From NCBI GenBank assembly GCA_045589355.1, contig JAZNOW010000058.1:1-64000 (forward strand): DNA of 64,000 nt. The letters run 5' to 3'. Positions 1-8,056 of this stretch are shown piece after piece. The DNA is from RUG563 sp045589355. GTDB taxonomy: Bacteria; Bacillota; Clostridia; Christensenellales; Aristaeellaceae. How positions within the stretch are numbered: position 1 is the stretch's first letter; every line of letters starts with the position of its first letter. The notes below the pieces were generated by a model. The model searched no databases, was not told the DNA's origin, and worked only from the letters and a program-made list of their open reading frames with translations. The translations under genes and the position numbers were made by a program.

Positions 1-37
1 AGTTTTCAAGAAAAATGCAAAAAAGTGAAAATGATGC

Positions 38-66
38 TTGACAAATGATAAAAAATGCTGTATTAT
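38..66 (+). promoter_or_regulatory. sigma-A type promoter of the tRNA operon
   Basis: TTGACA (38-43) and TATTAT (61-66) are separated by 17 bases, a near-consensus vegetative promoter. It lies 34 bases upstream of the first of five closely packed tRNA genes and no other gene lies between, so it most likely drives the whole cluster. Confidence 0.8.
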
Positions 67-99
67 AACTCTCGTGCCGCAAATGCAGCACATAGGCGG

Positions 100-175
100 G
101 GGAGCATAGCTCAGCTGGGAGAGCATCTGCCTTACAAGCAGAGGGTCACAGGTTCGAGCCCTGTTGTTCCCACCA
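100..175 (+). tRNA. tRNA-Val (anticodon TAC)
   Basis: The sequence folds as a cloverleaf: acceptor GGGAGCA pairs with TGTTCCC, the D-loop contains AGCTGGGAGA, the anticodon loop reads CTTACAA, the T-arm contains GGTTCGAGCC, and CCA is encoded at 173-175. It is the first tRNA after the promoter at 38-66. Confidence 0.96.
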
Positions 176-180
176 AACAT

Positions 181-258
181 GGCCCGGTAGTTCAGTCGGT
201 TTAGAATGCCAGCCTGTCACGCTGGAGGTCGAGGGTTCGAGCCCCTTCCGGGTCGCCA
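181..258 (+). tRNA. tRNA-Asp (anticodon GTC)
   Basis: Acceptor GGCCCGG pairs with CCGGGTC. The anticodon loop reads CTGTCAC, the T-loop is GGTTCGAGCC, and CCA is encoded (256-258). It starts five bases after the valine tRNA, so the two are co-transcribed. Confidence 0.96.
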
Positions 259-261
259 TAA

Positions 262-337
262 GCCTTGGTAGCTCAGTCGGTAGAGCATGTGACTGAAAAT
301 CACAGTGTCGGTGGTTCGATTCCGCCCCAAGGCACCA
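262..337 (+). tRNA. tRNA-Phe (anticodon GAA)
   Basis: Acceptor GCCTTGG pairs with CCAAGGC. The anticodon loop is CTGAAAA, the T-arm contains GGTTCGATTCC, and CCA is encoded at the end. It is the third gene of the cluster. Confidence 0.96.
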
Positions 338-342
338 TATAA

Positions 343-418
343 GCGGTAGTAGCTCAGTTGGTAGAGCGCCACCTTGCCAAGGTGGAGGTCGCGAGTCCGA
401 GCCTCGTCTACCGCTCCA
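343..418 (+). tRNA. tRNA-Gly (anticodon GCC)
   Basis: Acceptor GCGGTAG pairs with CTACCGC. The anticodon loop is TTGCCAA, the T-loop is AGTCCGAGCC, and CCA is encoded (416-418). It is the fourth gene of the cluster. Confidence 0.96.
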
Positions 419-425
419 TTTTTTC

Positions 426-500
426 GGCGCAGTAGCCAAGTGGTAAGGCGAAGGTCTGCAAAACCTTTATGCTCCAGTTCGAATCTGGACTGCGCCTCCA
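426..500 (+). tRNA. tRNA-Cys (anticodon GCA)
   Basis: Acceptor GGCGCAG pairs with CTGCGCC. The anticodon loop is CTGCAAA, the T-loop is AGTTCGAATC, and CCA is encoded. It is the last gene of the tRNA operon, followed by the hairpin at 549-595. Confidence 0.96.
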
Positions 501-548
501 GTAAAGCCATCGCATAAGCGGTGGCTTTTTCATTTGTGTTGTACACGA

Positions 549-595
549 AAAAGCCACGGAAACCGTTGAAAGTTTCCGTGGCTTGCGTTTTTGTG
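549..595. terminator. hairpin terminator after the tRNA operon
   Basis: AAGCCACGGAAAC and GTTTCCGTGGCTT form a 13-bp stem with an eight-base loop, followed by GCGTTTTTGTGTTTT. It lies between the tRNA operon and the converging gene at 598-1491, whose stop codon it almost touches, so it probably serves both directions. Confidence 0.8.
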
Positions 596-597
596 TT

Positions 598-1491
598 TTA
601 CAGGTCATAGTACATGGAAATTCGAGTGTTGCGCTCCGTTCGGGCGGCATAGTAGGCATTAAGGGCGGTCAGTTCAGCAATAGCAATGGAATACCCCTTG
701 ATCTGCCGCAGTTCGGATACCATGGCATCGCTGTTTTTTTTGATGCTTTTTACCTGCTGATACAGCGTATACTGGTTGTAGCGAATCTGTTCCAGATTTT
801 CAATGACGGTATCCAGCCGGTTGATGATCATATCCTTGCGCACTTCATCTTCATACAGATTGTACGCCCCGTGTGGCCCGGTCAGCTCCGTGCAGCGCCC
901 GGTCATGAAGTATTCATAGATGCTGGTCAGGGCAGGTAGAGTGCAGTATTTGGGATAGATGATGTTTTTATTGTACAGTTTTTCCAACAAGGCTTTTGTT
1001 TCGTTGATGTGGGGAATTGCTGATGCGCGAAATGCAGCAGAGGAATCATTGCATTGACGGATCGTTGCGTCAAACTCTTCTTGTTTTTTCTTGTTCTTTT
1101 TCTGTGAATTATTATAGTGATTGATTTGTTGGTTATATTCAAAGTTTTTTTCTTCATATTTCTTTTTGCCAAGCAGATACATAATAACACCTGGCATACC
1201 CCAACCGATAGGAAGAATTATCATTGAACCCCATTCACCTAAAACTATAGAAACAACAAAAAGTAGAATAGCAAATACGATGAAACCATAACCTATATAT
1301 ACAAGTGCGGATTTTTTGGGTGCCTCAACTGTAACAGGCGGTAGAGAATCTAATTGTAATATTGGTTTCCGGTTTTCTATTTCCTTTAGTGAGAGTTCCA
1401 AAAACTGCTCCTGCGTGGCCAAATCCGTTTCCACTTCAATGGCATCTTTCATATACTTGAGCAACTCTTCCTGCTTCATTACATTTTCCAT
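598..1491 (-). CDS. hypothetical two-TM membrane protein with coiled coil
   Basis: The function is not recognised. The protein has about 297 residues. An N-terminal soluble segment rich in Glu/Gln (KQEELLKYMKDAIE) is followed by two hydrophobic stretches (one beginning ALVYIGYGFIVFAILLF, one SMIILPIGWGMPGVIMYLLG), a basic coiled-coil-like segment (KKKYEEKNFEYNQQ) and a C-terminal soluble region of about 150 residues. A longer reading frame extends upstream to 1563, but the ATG at 1491 has a good AGGGGGG ribosome binding site and the extension would cover an operator. The gene is divergent from the small XRE regulator at 1624. The shared intergenic region holds repeated TACGCA-NN-TGCGTA palindromes, so it is probably controlled by that regulator. 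Codon use is somewhat more AT-rich than the flanking core genes. Confidence 0.6.
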   Translation of the reverse strand: MENVMKQEELLKYMKDAIEVETDLATQEQFLELSLKEIENRKPILQLDSLPPVTVEAPKKSALVYIGYGFIVFAILLFVVSIVLGEWGSMIILPIGWGMPGVIMYLLGKKKYEEKNFEYNQQINHYNNSQKKNKKKQEEFDATIRQCNDSSAAFRASAIPHINETKALLEKLYNKNIIYPKYCTLPALTSIYEYFMTGRCTELTGPHGAYNLYEDEVRKDMIINRLDTVIENLEQIRYNQYTLYQQVKSIKKNSDAMVSELRQIKGYSIAIAELTALNAYYAARTERNTRISMYYDL

Positions 1492-1509
1492 ATGTGCCCC
1501 CCTATATGT

Positions 1510-1582
1510 TACGCACCTGCGTATTTTTTTCTTCATCATAACATAATTTGTCAATTTACGCAAGTGCGTATACGCATATGCG
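1510..1582. promoter_or_regulatory. repeated palindromic operators in a divergent promoter region
   Basis: TACGCA-CC-TGCGTA (1510-1523) and TACGCA-AG-TGCGTA (1557-1570) are two copies of the same 14-bp palindrome. A third, degenerate copy, TACGCATATGCG, follows directly (1571-1582). They sit between the minus-strand gene ending its 5' side at 1491 and the XRE gene starting at 1624, as expected for operators bound by that regulator. The binding protein is inferred. Confidence 0.65.
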
Positions 1583-1623
1583 GAAAGTTTTTTATCATCT
1601 TATTAGTGAGGTGATAAGCGTTG

Positions 1624-1866
1624 ATGAATGTGAAAGAAGCGGTGGCGGCAAGGTTTCGGCAGCTGATGGAGGAAAGAAAACTGAACGCCAATGGGCTGGC
1701 CAATCTGTCCGGGGTGACGCCCTCCAGCGTGTATTCCATGCTGGATGAGAGGCGGAAGGAGGTTTCTGTCAACCTGGTGAAAAAGCTGTGCGATGGGCTG
1801 GAGATCACCCTGGGGGAGTTTTTTACGGCAGAGATTTTTTTTGATCTGGAACAGGAAATACGATAA
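1624..1866 (+). CDS. small XRE/Cro-family HTH regulator
   Basis: An 80-residue protein made almost entirely of one helix-turn-helix domain. Residues about 5-60 (AARFRQLMEERKLNANGLAN, then SGVTPSSVYSMLDERRK) follow the XRE pattern, ending with NLVKKLCDGLEITLGEFF as in Cro-like regulators. A TTG three bases upstream is an alternative start. The GAGGTG at 1608-1613 is better spaced for the ATG at 1624. The palindromic repeats at 1510-1582 are likely its operator, giving control of itself and of the divergent membrane-protein gene. The ligand, if any, is unknown. Confidence 0.8.
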   Translation: MNVKEAVAARFRQLMEERKLNANGLANLSGVTPSSVYSMLDERRKEVSVNLVKKLCDGLEITLGEFFTAEIFFDLEQEIR

Positions 1867-1924
1867 AACCACATTTATCCCAACGAAAAGCAGGCGGCAA
1901 AGGCTTGCTTTTTTCTTTTCCCCC

Positions 1925-1954
1925 TTGCGGAAGGGACGGAAAGTAGCTTATAAT
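1925..1954 (+). promoter_or_regulatory. promoter of the GH2 gene
   Basis: TTGCGG (1925-1930), an 18-base spacer and TATAAT (1949-1954) lie 28 bases before the start codon at 1983, which is preceded by TGGAGG. A perfect -10 with a partial -35 fits a sigma-A promoter. Confidence 0.55.
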
Positions 1955-1982
1955 GGTAAAAAATAATCCTTGGAGGCACTGT

Positions 1983-4900
1983 ATGCACCGGATGAAGCGG
2001 ATGAACGATGGCTGGCAGTTTTTGGCCACTCAGGTGGGCGCCGGCTATGAGGAAACTTTGCAGAGCAATCAATGGCAGGGCGTGGATATTCCCCATGATT
2101 TTCTGATCCACGATACCCATAACCTTTATAAAACCCAGACTGGCTGGTACAAGCGGGTTTTGCCGGTGGAAAAGAAGGCGGGGGAAAGGTATATCCTGCG
2201 CTTTGAGGGCGTCTATCAGGACAGCACCCTCTATGTGAACGGCCATCCGGCCGGGGAATGGAAATACGGCTATTCCACCTTTGAGCATGACATTACCGAT
2301 TTTGTGCAGGACGGCGAAAACCTGCTGGTGATGCGGGTGGTGCACCAAAGTCCCAACAGCCGCTGGTATTCCGGCGCCGGCATCTACCGCAATGTGTACT
2401 TCAAAACGGTGGATAGCATCCGCTTTGCTTCCGATGGTATTTATGTGACCCCGGAAAAGAAGGAAAACGGCTGGGATGTGATCATTGACAGCGAGGTGCT
2501 GGCGGAAGGTTCTTTCACTGCTGAAATTTCCCACACCCTGCTGGATGCGGATGGGAACGAAGTGGCCCGGGTGCAGGGCAAGGCGGAAAAGGCCGGAACC
2601 CTGACGCTGACCATGCAGGGCGTGGACGCCCATGTGTGGGATGTGGAGGACCCCTACCTGTACACGCTGGTGTCGGAGATGAAAGCGGAAAACGCGGTCC
2701 ATACCGTTTCCCAGCGCATTGGTTTCCGTACCGTCAGGATGGATGCGGAAAAGGGCTTCTTCCTCAATGAACGGCCCCTGAAATTGCACGGCGTGTGCCT
2801 GCACCATGACCTGGGCGCCCTGGGCGCTGCCGTCAACAAAGCGGCCACCCGCCGGCAGATGGAAATTATGAAGGAAATGGGCGTCAATGCCCTGCGCACC
2901 TCCCACAACATGCCCTCTGTGGAAATGATGGACGTGTGCGATGAAATGGGCATTCTGGTGGACAGCGAAGCCTATGACATGTGGGAACGCCCCAAAACCA
3001 CCTACGATTATGCTCGCTTCTTCCCCGAATGGTACGAAAAGGACGTGGCGGCCTGGGTACGCCGGGACCGGAACCGGCCCAGCGTGATCATGTGGTCCAT
3101 CGGCAATGAAATTTACGATACCCACGCTTCCGAACGGGGCCAGGAAGTGACCCGTATGCTGAAGGCGGCTGTGGAAAAGAGCGACTGGCGGCACCATGCC
3201 CCGGCTACCATCGGCAGCAACTATATGCCCTGGGAGGGCGGCCAGAAATGTGCCGATATTGTGAAGGTGGCGGGCTATAATTATTCCGAACGTCACTATG
3301 ACAATCACCATGCCCAGCACCCCGACTGGTTTATTTACGGCAGCGAAACCTTCTCCATCGTGCAGAGCCGGGGCATTTACCACTTCCCCCTGAACACGGC
3401 CATTCTGGCAGAGGATGACCTGCAGTGTTCCGCCCTTGGCAACAGCCGCACCAGCTGGGGCGCCAAAAGTTACGAAAAATGCATCACCGATGACCGGGAT
3501 GCTGCCTTCTGCATGGGCCAGTTCATCTGGACGGGCATTGACTATATCGGCGAGCCCACCCCTTACCACACCAAGAACTCTTACTTTGGCACCGTGGATA
3601 CCGCCGGCTTTGCCAAGGACGCTTTCTGGGTGTTCAAAAGCGGCTGGGATCATGACGCTGCGCCCTTTGTGCACATCTATCCCTACTGGGATTTCAACGA
3701 AGGCCAGCTGATCGACGTGCAGGTGGCCAGCAATGCGCCTTCCGTGCGTCTTTCCTTCAACGGAAAGGACCTGGGCACCCAGCACTTTGACCGGGAAAAG
3801 GGCCTGAAGCTGGTGGGCGTGTGGCAGCTGCCTTATGAAAAGGGCACGCTGGTTGCACAGGGGCTGGATAAGGACGGCCGTGTGATCGCCACCGAAACCA
3901 TTTCTTCCTTTGGCGATGCGGAAAGCATTTGCCTGTGCAGCGATAAAACGGAAATCCGGGCCAATGGGGTGGATATGGCGTTTGTCACCATCACCATGCA
4001 GGACAAGGATGGCAACCCCGTGGAAAACGCCAACAACCGCGTGCGGGTGAAGGTGGAGGGCCCCGGCCGCCTGGTGGGCCTGGATAACGGCGATTCCACC
4101 GATATGGACCCCTGGAAGGGCACCAGCCGCCGCCTGTTCTCCGGCAAATTGCTTGCCATGATCGCCGCCACGGAAGAAGCGGGGGATGTGACCGTGACCG
4201 TGGAAAGCGAAGGACTGCCGGCAAAACAGTTGGCCATCAAAGCCGTGGAAGCGGAAAAAATCCCCGGCATTTCCTGCGGCTACCGCTGCCCCGAAAGCCC
4301 GGAAAACAAGGAGATTCCCATCCGCAAGCTGCAGCTTGTATGCGAAGGCGGCACCACCTTTACCAAGGAAAAGCGCACCATCACCTGCAGGGCGGAAATC
4401 CTGCCTGCCAATGCCACCTACAACGACCTTTCCTGGCGGGTGACCACCAAGGAGGGTATTGATACCAACCTGGCCAAGGTGACCTTTGATGGGAACAGTG
4501 CCACGGTGGAAGCCATGGGGGACGGCGAATTCTACCTGCGCTGCATGGCCATGAACGGCGGCGACCATCCCGAAATTATCTCCCATATTGAGTGCAAGGC
4601 CCAGGGCATGGGCCCGGCCAGCATTGATCCTTACCAGTTTGTGACCGGCGGGCTGTACACCGTTTCTTACGGCGATATCGGCACCGGCAATGAACGGGGC
4701 CTGTGCCTGGCGGCGGAAGAGGACAGCATTGCGGGCTTTGAAAACATCGACTTTGGCCCCATCGGCTCCGACGAGATCACCATCCCCTTCTTCACCCTGA
4801 ACGGGGACGTGTATGAATTCACCCTCTATTCCGGCGACCCCACCAAGGGCGGCACAAAGATCATGGATTGCAAGTACCAGAAGCCTTCCATCTGGAACAC

Positions 4901-5381
4901 CTACCAGGCGGATACCTGGAAATTGCCTTACCGGCTGACGGGCAAGCATGATCTGTTCATCCTGGGCCATCTGAAAATGCACATGAAGGGCTTTGTTTTC
5001 AAGAAGTACGAGCGGGCCTATGAAAATGTGCAGGCGGTGGACTGCGACGCCCTCTACGGCGATACCTTCGAAAAGCGGCAGGACGCCGTGTACGGCATCG
5101 GCAACAACGTGAGCCTGGTGTTTGAGGACATGAACTTCGGCGAAAACAACGGCATGCGCCTGACGCTGTGCGGCCGCACCCAGATCGACAAGAACACCAT
5201 CCATGTGCAGTTCCTGTACGAGGATGGGGAGCAGCGGGAAATTGCGGAATTCACCCATGCCGAAGACTGGCAGGAGCAGCAGTTCATCCTGCCCCGGGTA
5301 CCCGAAAAGTGCAAGGTGGTGTTCATCTTCCTGCCCGGCTGCGCCTATGATTTCCGCGCGTTCCGGTTTGAAAAACTGTAA
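1983..5381 (+). CDS. glycoside hydrolase family 2 protein (beta-galactosidase/glucuronidase type)
   Basis: A 1,132-residue retaining exo-glycosidase of the GH2 superfamily. The N-terminal jelly-roll sugar-binding domain shows the typical SRWYSGAGIYRNVYF signature. An Ig-like domain and the TIM barrel follow, with the acid/base Glu in SIGNEIYDTH (E376) and the probable nucleophile in YGSETFS (E455). The motif FIWTGIDYIGEPTPY is also typical. The region after the barrel resembles the DUF4982/Ig-like modules of GH2 enzymes. About 400 further residues contain beta-rich, Ig-like and carbohydrate-binding-like stretches. No signal peptide is seen, so it probably acts in the cytoplasm on imported oligosaccharides. 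ATG 1983 is chosen over ATG 1953 because of TGGAGG at 1971-1976. It is monocistronic, with its own promoter and terminator. The substrate cannot be decided between beta-galactosides and beta-glucuronides. Confidence 0.88.
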   Translation: MHRMKRMNDGWQFLATQVGAGYEETLQSNQWQGVDIPHDFLIHDTHNLYKTQTGWYKRVLPVEKKAGERYILRFEGVYQDSTLYVNGHPAGEWKYGYSTFEHDITDFVQDGENLLVMRVVHQSPNSRWYSGAGIYRNVYFKTVDSIRFASDGIYVTPEKKENGWDVIIDSEVLAEGSFTAEISHTLLDADGNEVARVQGKAEKAGTLTLTMQGVDAHVWDVEDPYLYTLVSEMKAENAVHTVSQRIGFRTVRMDAEKGFFLNERPLKLHGVCLHHDLGALGAAVNKAATRRQMEIMKEMGVNALRTSHNMPSVEMMDVCDEMGILVDSEAYDMWERPKTTYDYARFFPEWYEKDVAAWVRRDRNRPSVIMWSIGNEIYDTHASERGQEVTRMLKAAVEKSDWRHHAPATIGSNYMPWEGGQKCADIVKVAGYNYSERHYDNHHAQHPDWFIYGSETFSIVQSRGIYHFPLNTAILAEDDLQCSALGNSRTSWGAKSYEKCITDDRDAAFCMGQFIWTGIDYIGEPTPYHTKNSYFGTVDTAGFAKDAFWVFKSGWDHDAAPFVHIYPYWDFNEGQLIDVQVASNAPSVRLSFNGKDLGTQHFDREKGLKLVGVWQLPYEKGTLVAQGLDKDGRVIATETISSFGDAESICLCSDKTEIRANGVDMAFVTITMQDKDGNPVENANNRVRVKVEGPGRLVGLDNGDSTDMDPWKGTSRRLFSGKLLAMIAATEEAGDVTVTVESEGLPAKQLAIKAVEAEKIPGISCGYRCPESPENKEIPIRKLQLVCEGGTTFTKEKRTITCRAEILPANATYNDLSWRVTTKEGIDTNLAKVTFDGNSATVEAMGDGEFYLRCMAMNGGDHPEIISHIECKAQGMGPASIDPYQFVTGGLYTVSYGDIGTGNERGLCLAAEEDSIAGFENIDFGPIGSDEITIPFFTLNGDVYEFTLYSGDPTKGGTKIMDCKYQKPSIWNTYQADTWKLPYRLTGKHDLFILGHLKMHMKGFVFKKYERAYENVQAVDCDALYGDTFEKRQDAVYGIGNNVSLVFEDMNFGENNGMRLTLCGRTQIDKNTIHVQFLYEDGEQREIAEFTHAEDWQEQQFILPRVPEKCKVVFIFLPGCAYDFRAFRFEKL

Positions 5382-5410
5382 GGAAAAGGCAGGGAAAACC
5401 AAATAAAAAA

Positions 5411-5444
5411 AGCCGGTTGGGAAGCAATTCTCAACCGGTTTTTA
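5411..5444. terminator. bidirectional terminator
   Basis: CCGGTTGGGA and TCTCAACCGG form a stem with a short loop, with A-runs on the left and T-runs on the right. It separates the GH2 gene from the converging gene at 5464. Confidence 0.8.
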
Positions 5445-5463
5445 TGCGTTTTGTGCGGGCGGC

Positions 5464-6012
5464 TCATTCGCTGAAAAAGCGGGCGATGCTTTCCAGGCCT
5501 TCCAGCGCCTGTTCGTCTTCCGCGGCGGGGGTCTGGTTGGTGTTCAGGCTGCACACGGCATCGTGCAGGCGGGTGCAGCCCATTTGCCGTAGCAGGATGC
5601 GGGCGGTTTTTGCAGCGGTATCGGCGCTGCCGTCCCCGCCGCCCACCAGCACAACGGCCCCCTTCTTTTCCTTGGGAATGGGGTTTTCGCCCCGGAAATG
5701 CCGGGCGCAGAAATAGGTTTGCAGCCGGCTGCCCACGTCCAGCATACGGCCGGTGAGCTCGGAAAAATAGATGGGGGAGGCCAGAAGGATGTTATCGCAA
5801 TCCTGCAGGAAGCGATAGACTGCCTGCATGCCGTCTTTCTGTGCACAGCCTTCCTTTTGCCAGCAGAAACGGCAATCGATGCAGGGGGCAATATCCGCCC
5901 GGTAGCAATCCACCACCATCTGTTCGCCCCCCAGCCGGGGCAGAAGACGTGAAAGCAATTGCGCCGTATCCCCCTTTTTGCGGGGGGAGGCATTGAAGAT
6001 CAGGGTTTTCAT
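5464..6012 (-). CDS. flavodoxin-fold NAD(P)H-dependent FMN reductase family protein
   Basis: A 182-residue protein beginning MKTLIFNASPRKKGDTAQLL, the FMN-phosphate-binding loop typical of the NADPH-dependent FMN reductase/multimeric flavodoxin family. It has a CIDCRFCWQKEGC cysteine cluster near residue 45 and LLASPIYFSELTGRM near residue 80, both common in the iron-sulfur flavoprotein branch. The ATG at 6012 gives exactly the family start; the longer reading frame to 6069 is unlikely. It probably catalyses flavin-dependent electron transfer in the cytoplasm, with an unknown partner. It converges on the GH2 gene and lies 61 bases downstream of pduL on the same strand. Confidence 0.82.
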   Translation of the reverse strand: MKTLIFNASPRKKGDTAQLLSRLLPRLGGEQMVVDCYRADIAPCIDCRFCWQKEGCAQKDGMQAVYRFLQDCDNILLASPIYFSELTGRMLDVGSRLQTYFCARHFRGENPIPKEKKGAVVLVGGGDGSADTAAKTARILLRQMGCTRLHDAVCSLNTNQTPAAEDEQALEGLESIARFFSE

Positions 6013-6073
6013 GGCATTTCTCCTGAAAGAAAAGGACACGGCTTTGCAGCTGTGTCCTTTGCATGGCATGGAA

Positions 6074-6643
6074 TTACTTTACGATTTCGCCCATGGTGCC
6101 GGGGGCGGCGCAGGCGGCGTTGCTTTCGTCGGTGTCGATGTGCATGGCCAGGGCGAAGTTTTCGTTCACGCGGCACACCACGTCGCCGAAGATCAGGCTG
6201 CGGCCTTCGGTTTCGATCTTGACGGACACAACGTCCTTATCCTTTACGTCGCACTGGGCGGCATCGGCGGGGGTCATGTGGATGTGGCGCTTGGCGGCGA
6301 TGACGCCTTCGGCAATTTCCACTTCGCCCTTGGGGCCCACCAGCTTGCAGGCGCCGGTGCCGGCGATGTCGCCGGATTCACGGATGGGGGCGTTCACGCC
6401 GATGGAGCGGGCGTCGGTGAGGGAGATTTCCACCTGGGTGGCATTCCGGGTGGGGCCCAGAATGGAAACGCCGGGGATGGTCTTCTTGGGGCCGACCACG
6501 TCCACGCGTTCGGCGCAGGCGTACTGGCCGGGCTGGCTCAGCATCTTTTTAACAGTCAGTTCATAGCCTTCGCCGAACAGGGTTTCCAGGTCGGCCTTGG
6601 ACAGGTGTACGTGACGGGCGGAAGTTTCAACGATGAATTTCAT
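6074..6643 (-). CDS. pduL: PduL-type phosphate acyltransferase
   Basis: A 189-residue protein matching the PduL phosphotransacylase family, which interconverts acyl-CoA and acyl phosphate. The two homologous halves each carry the metal-binding histidine motif: SARHVHLSKADLE near the N terminus and AAKRHIHMTPADAA in the middle. Other family segments are VSILGPTRNATQVEIS and DSRSIG-like DARSIGVNAPIRESG. In bacteria without Pta, PduL supplies acetyl phosphate for ATP synthesis through acetate kinase. No ackA is nearby. No microcompartment-targeting N-terminal extension and no shell genes are seen, so it is likely the free cytosolic form. The ATG at 6643 has an AAGGA ribosome binding site. Confidence 0.9.
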   Translation of the reverse strand: MKFIVETSARHVHLSKADLETLFGEGYELTVKKMLSQPGQYACAERVDVVGPKKTIPGVSILGPTRNATQVEISLTDARSIGVNAPIRESGDIAGTGACKLVGPKGEVEIAEGVIAAKRHIHMTPADAAQCDVKDKDVVSVKIETEGRSLIFGDVVCRVNENFALAMHIDTDESNAACAAPGTMGEIVK

Positions 6644-6712
6644 TGCAGGTTCCTTCTTTCTCAAGTATTCCTTGGTTTATTATAGCAAATGGGGGAGCAA
6701 AAGTAAATGGAA

Positions 6713-7348
6713 TCATTCCACTTTACGCCAGGCATTGAAGGGGAAAATCACCCGGACGGCTTTGCCCATGATCATCTCCCGGCCGATGGGCCCCACGTCG
6801 GAAGAGCGGCTGTCGTGGGAGGTGAGGCGGTTGTCGCCCACCACAAAATACTCGTTTTCGCCCAATTGGCGCAAAGGATAATCCCGGGGCACGGAGCCCA
6901 TCTTTTCGGGATCGGGCACCGGTTCGCCGTTGACGTACATTTTGCCGCCTGAAAATTCAATGGTATCCCCGGGCAGGGCCACCAGCCGTTTCACAAAGGC
7001 GGTGTGGTGGGTGATGGACAGGTTGGCGCCAAGGTGCAGGGAAAACTGGGTGCGGCCGGGGTAGCGGCAGATGACGATATCGCCCCGCTCCATGCCCTGG
7101 CTGCCCTTGCCGTAGGCCAGCTTGGACACCAGCAGAAGTTCCCGGTTCTGGAGGGTGTTTTTCATGCTGGTGCCGCTCACCCAGATGGGCTCCGCAACAA
7201 AGGTGCGGACCAGCAGCAGGCAAAGAACCAGCAAAAGCAGCTCCATAGCGAAACTGAAAATTTCCTGTAACACGGTTTTTTTCTTTTTCTCTTTTTTTCG
7301 TTTCTTTTTGCCTTCTTCATTCAAAGCAGGCGCTGTTGCGACAGCCAT
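6713..7348 (-). CDS. lepB: signal peptidase I (second of a tandem pair)
   Basis: A 211-residue type I signal peptidase. A very basic N terminus (KKKRKKEKKKK) precedes one membrane segment (about residues 32-49). The serine box follows (SGTSMKNTL, catalytic Ser61), then the lysine box (FVKRLVALPGD, Lys120) and box E (VVGDNRLTSHDSR). The active site faces outside and removes Sec/Tat signal peptides. It lies 21 bases downstream of a paralogous lepB gene at 7370-8035 and is clearly a tandem duplicate. A short 5' region suggests co-transcription. Confidence 0.95.
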   Translation of the reverse strand: MAVATAPALNEEGKKKRKKEKKKKTVLQEIFSFAMELLLLVLCLLLVRTFVAEPIWVSGTSMKNTLQNRELLLVSKLAYGKGSQGMERGDIVICRYPGRTQFSLHLGANLSITHHTAFVKRLVALPGDTIEFSGGKMYVNGEPVPDPEKMGSVPRDYPLRQLGENEYFVVGDNRLTSHDSRSSDVGPIGREMIMGKAVRVIFPFNAWRKVE

Positions 7349-7369
7349 GGCTTTCCCTGCCTTTCCCGG

Positions 7370-8035
7370 TTATTTTACCGGACGCCAGTTGGACAGGGGG
7401 AAGAGCACCCGGGTTACCTTGCCCATGATCATCCCGCGGCTGATGGGGCCCACGTCGTCGGCCCGGCTGTCGTGGGAGGTGCGGCGGTTATCGCCCACCA
7501 CGAAATATTCATCTGCACCCAGCTGGCGCAGGGGATAATCGTAGGGGATGCTGCCCATCAGTTCGGGATCGGGCACCAGCTCGCCGTTGACGTACATTTT
7601 GCCGCCGGCAAACTCGATGGTATCCCCGGGCAGGGCCACCAGGCGCTTGACGAAGATGGTGTAGTTTTCCACCGCCAGCGCAGCGCCCAGGTTGTAGGTG
7701 GAATTGATGCGGCCGGGGTAGCGGCAGATGACGATGTCGCCCCGGGTCATGCCTGCGGCATCTTTTCCGTAGGCCAATTTGGAAACCAGCACAATTTCGC
7801 CGTCGTGGAGGGTGTTGGTCATGCTGGTGCCGTCCACCCGCACGGGCTCGGCAATGAAGGCGCGCACGCAGGTGGCAATCAGCAGTGCTGCCAGCAGCGT
7901 CCACACCCAACTCATAATTTCCTGGCCCACGGTTTTCTTTTTCTTTTCTTTTTTATTCTTCTTTTCGTCGTTTTCCTTGGGAGCAGCGACGGGCTTTTTT
8001 TCTTTGGCGGATGCTTTGTTTGTGTTCAGTGACAT
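7370..8035 (-). CDS. lepB: signal peptidase I (first of a tandem pair)
   Basis: A 221-residue type I signal peptidase with a lysine-rich cytoplasmic N terminus and one membrane segment (about residues 41-58). The serine box is DGTSMTNTL (Ser71), the lysine box FVKRLVALPGD (Lys130) and the C-terminal box VVGDNRRTSHDSRADDVGP. It is a close paralog of the next gene at 6713-7348, differing mainly in the N-terminal tail and the residues around the serine (VRVDGT against IWVSGT). These residues might affect substrate choice. Multiple signal peptidases are usual in sporulating Bacillota, but adjacent copies suggest recent duplication. Confidence 0.95.
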   Translation of the reverse strand: MSLNTNKASAKEKKPVAAPKENDEKKNKKEKKKKTVGQEIMSWVWTLLAALLIATCVRAFIAEPVRVDGTSMTNTLHDGEIVLVSKLAYGKDAAGMTRGDIVICRYPGRINSTYNLGAALAVENYTIFVKRLVALPGDTIEFAGGKMYVNGELVPDPELMGSIPYDYPLRQLGADEYFVVGDNRRTSHDSRADDVGPISRGMIMGKVTRVLFPLSNWRPVK

Positions 8036-8056
8036 GAATAGCGTTCCCTTTCTGTG

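Noticed and set aside
100..500. The tRNA cluster as the attachment site of the mobile element
   Set aside because: The element's ends are fixed by the split spoVT gene at 21.5 and 50.4 kb; no tRNA 3' end duplication was found in the window.
1875..5402. A 1,175-codon open frame on the minus strand across the GH2 gene
   Set aside because: It is the antisense shadow of a GC-rich gene; the encoded protein has no recognisable domain and is dominated by His/Gly/Ala, whereas the plus strand gives a complete GH2 enzyme.
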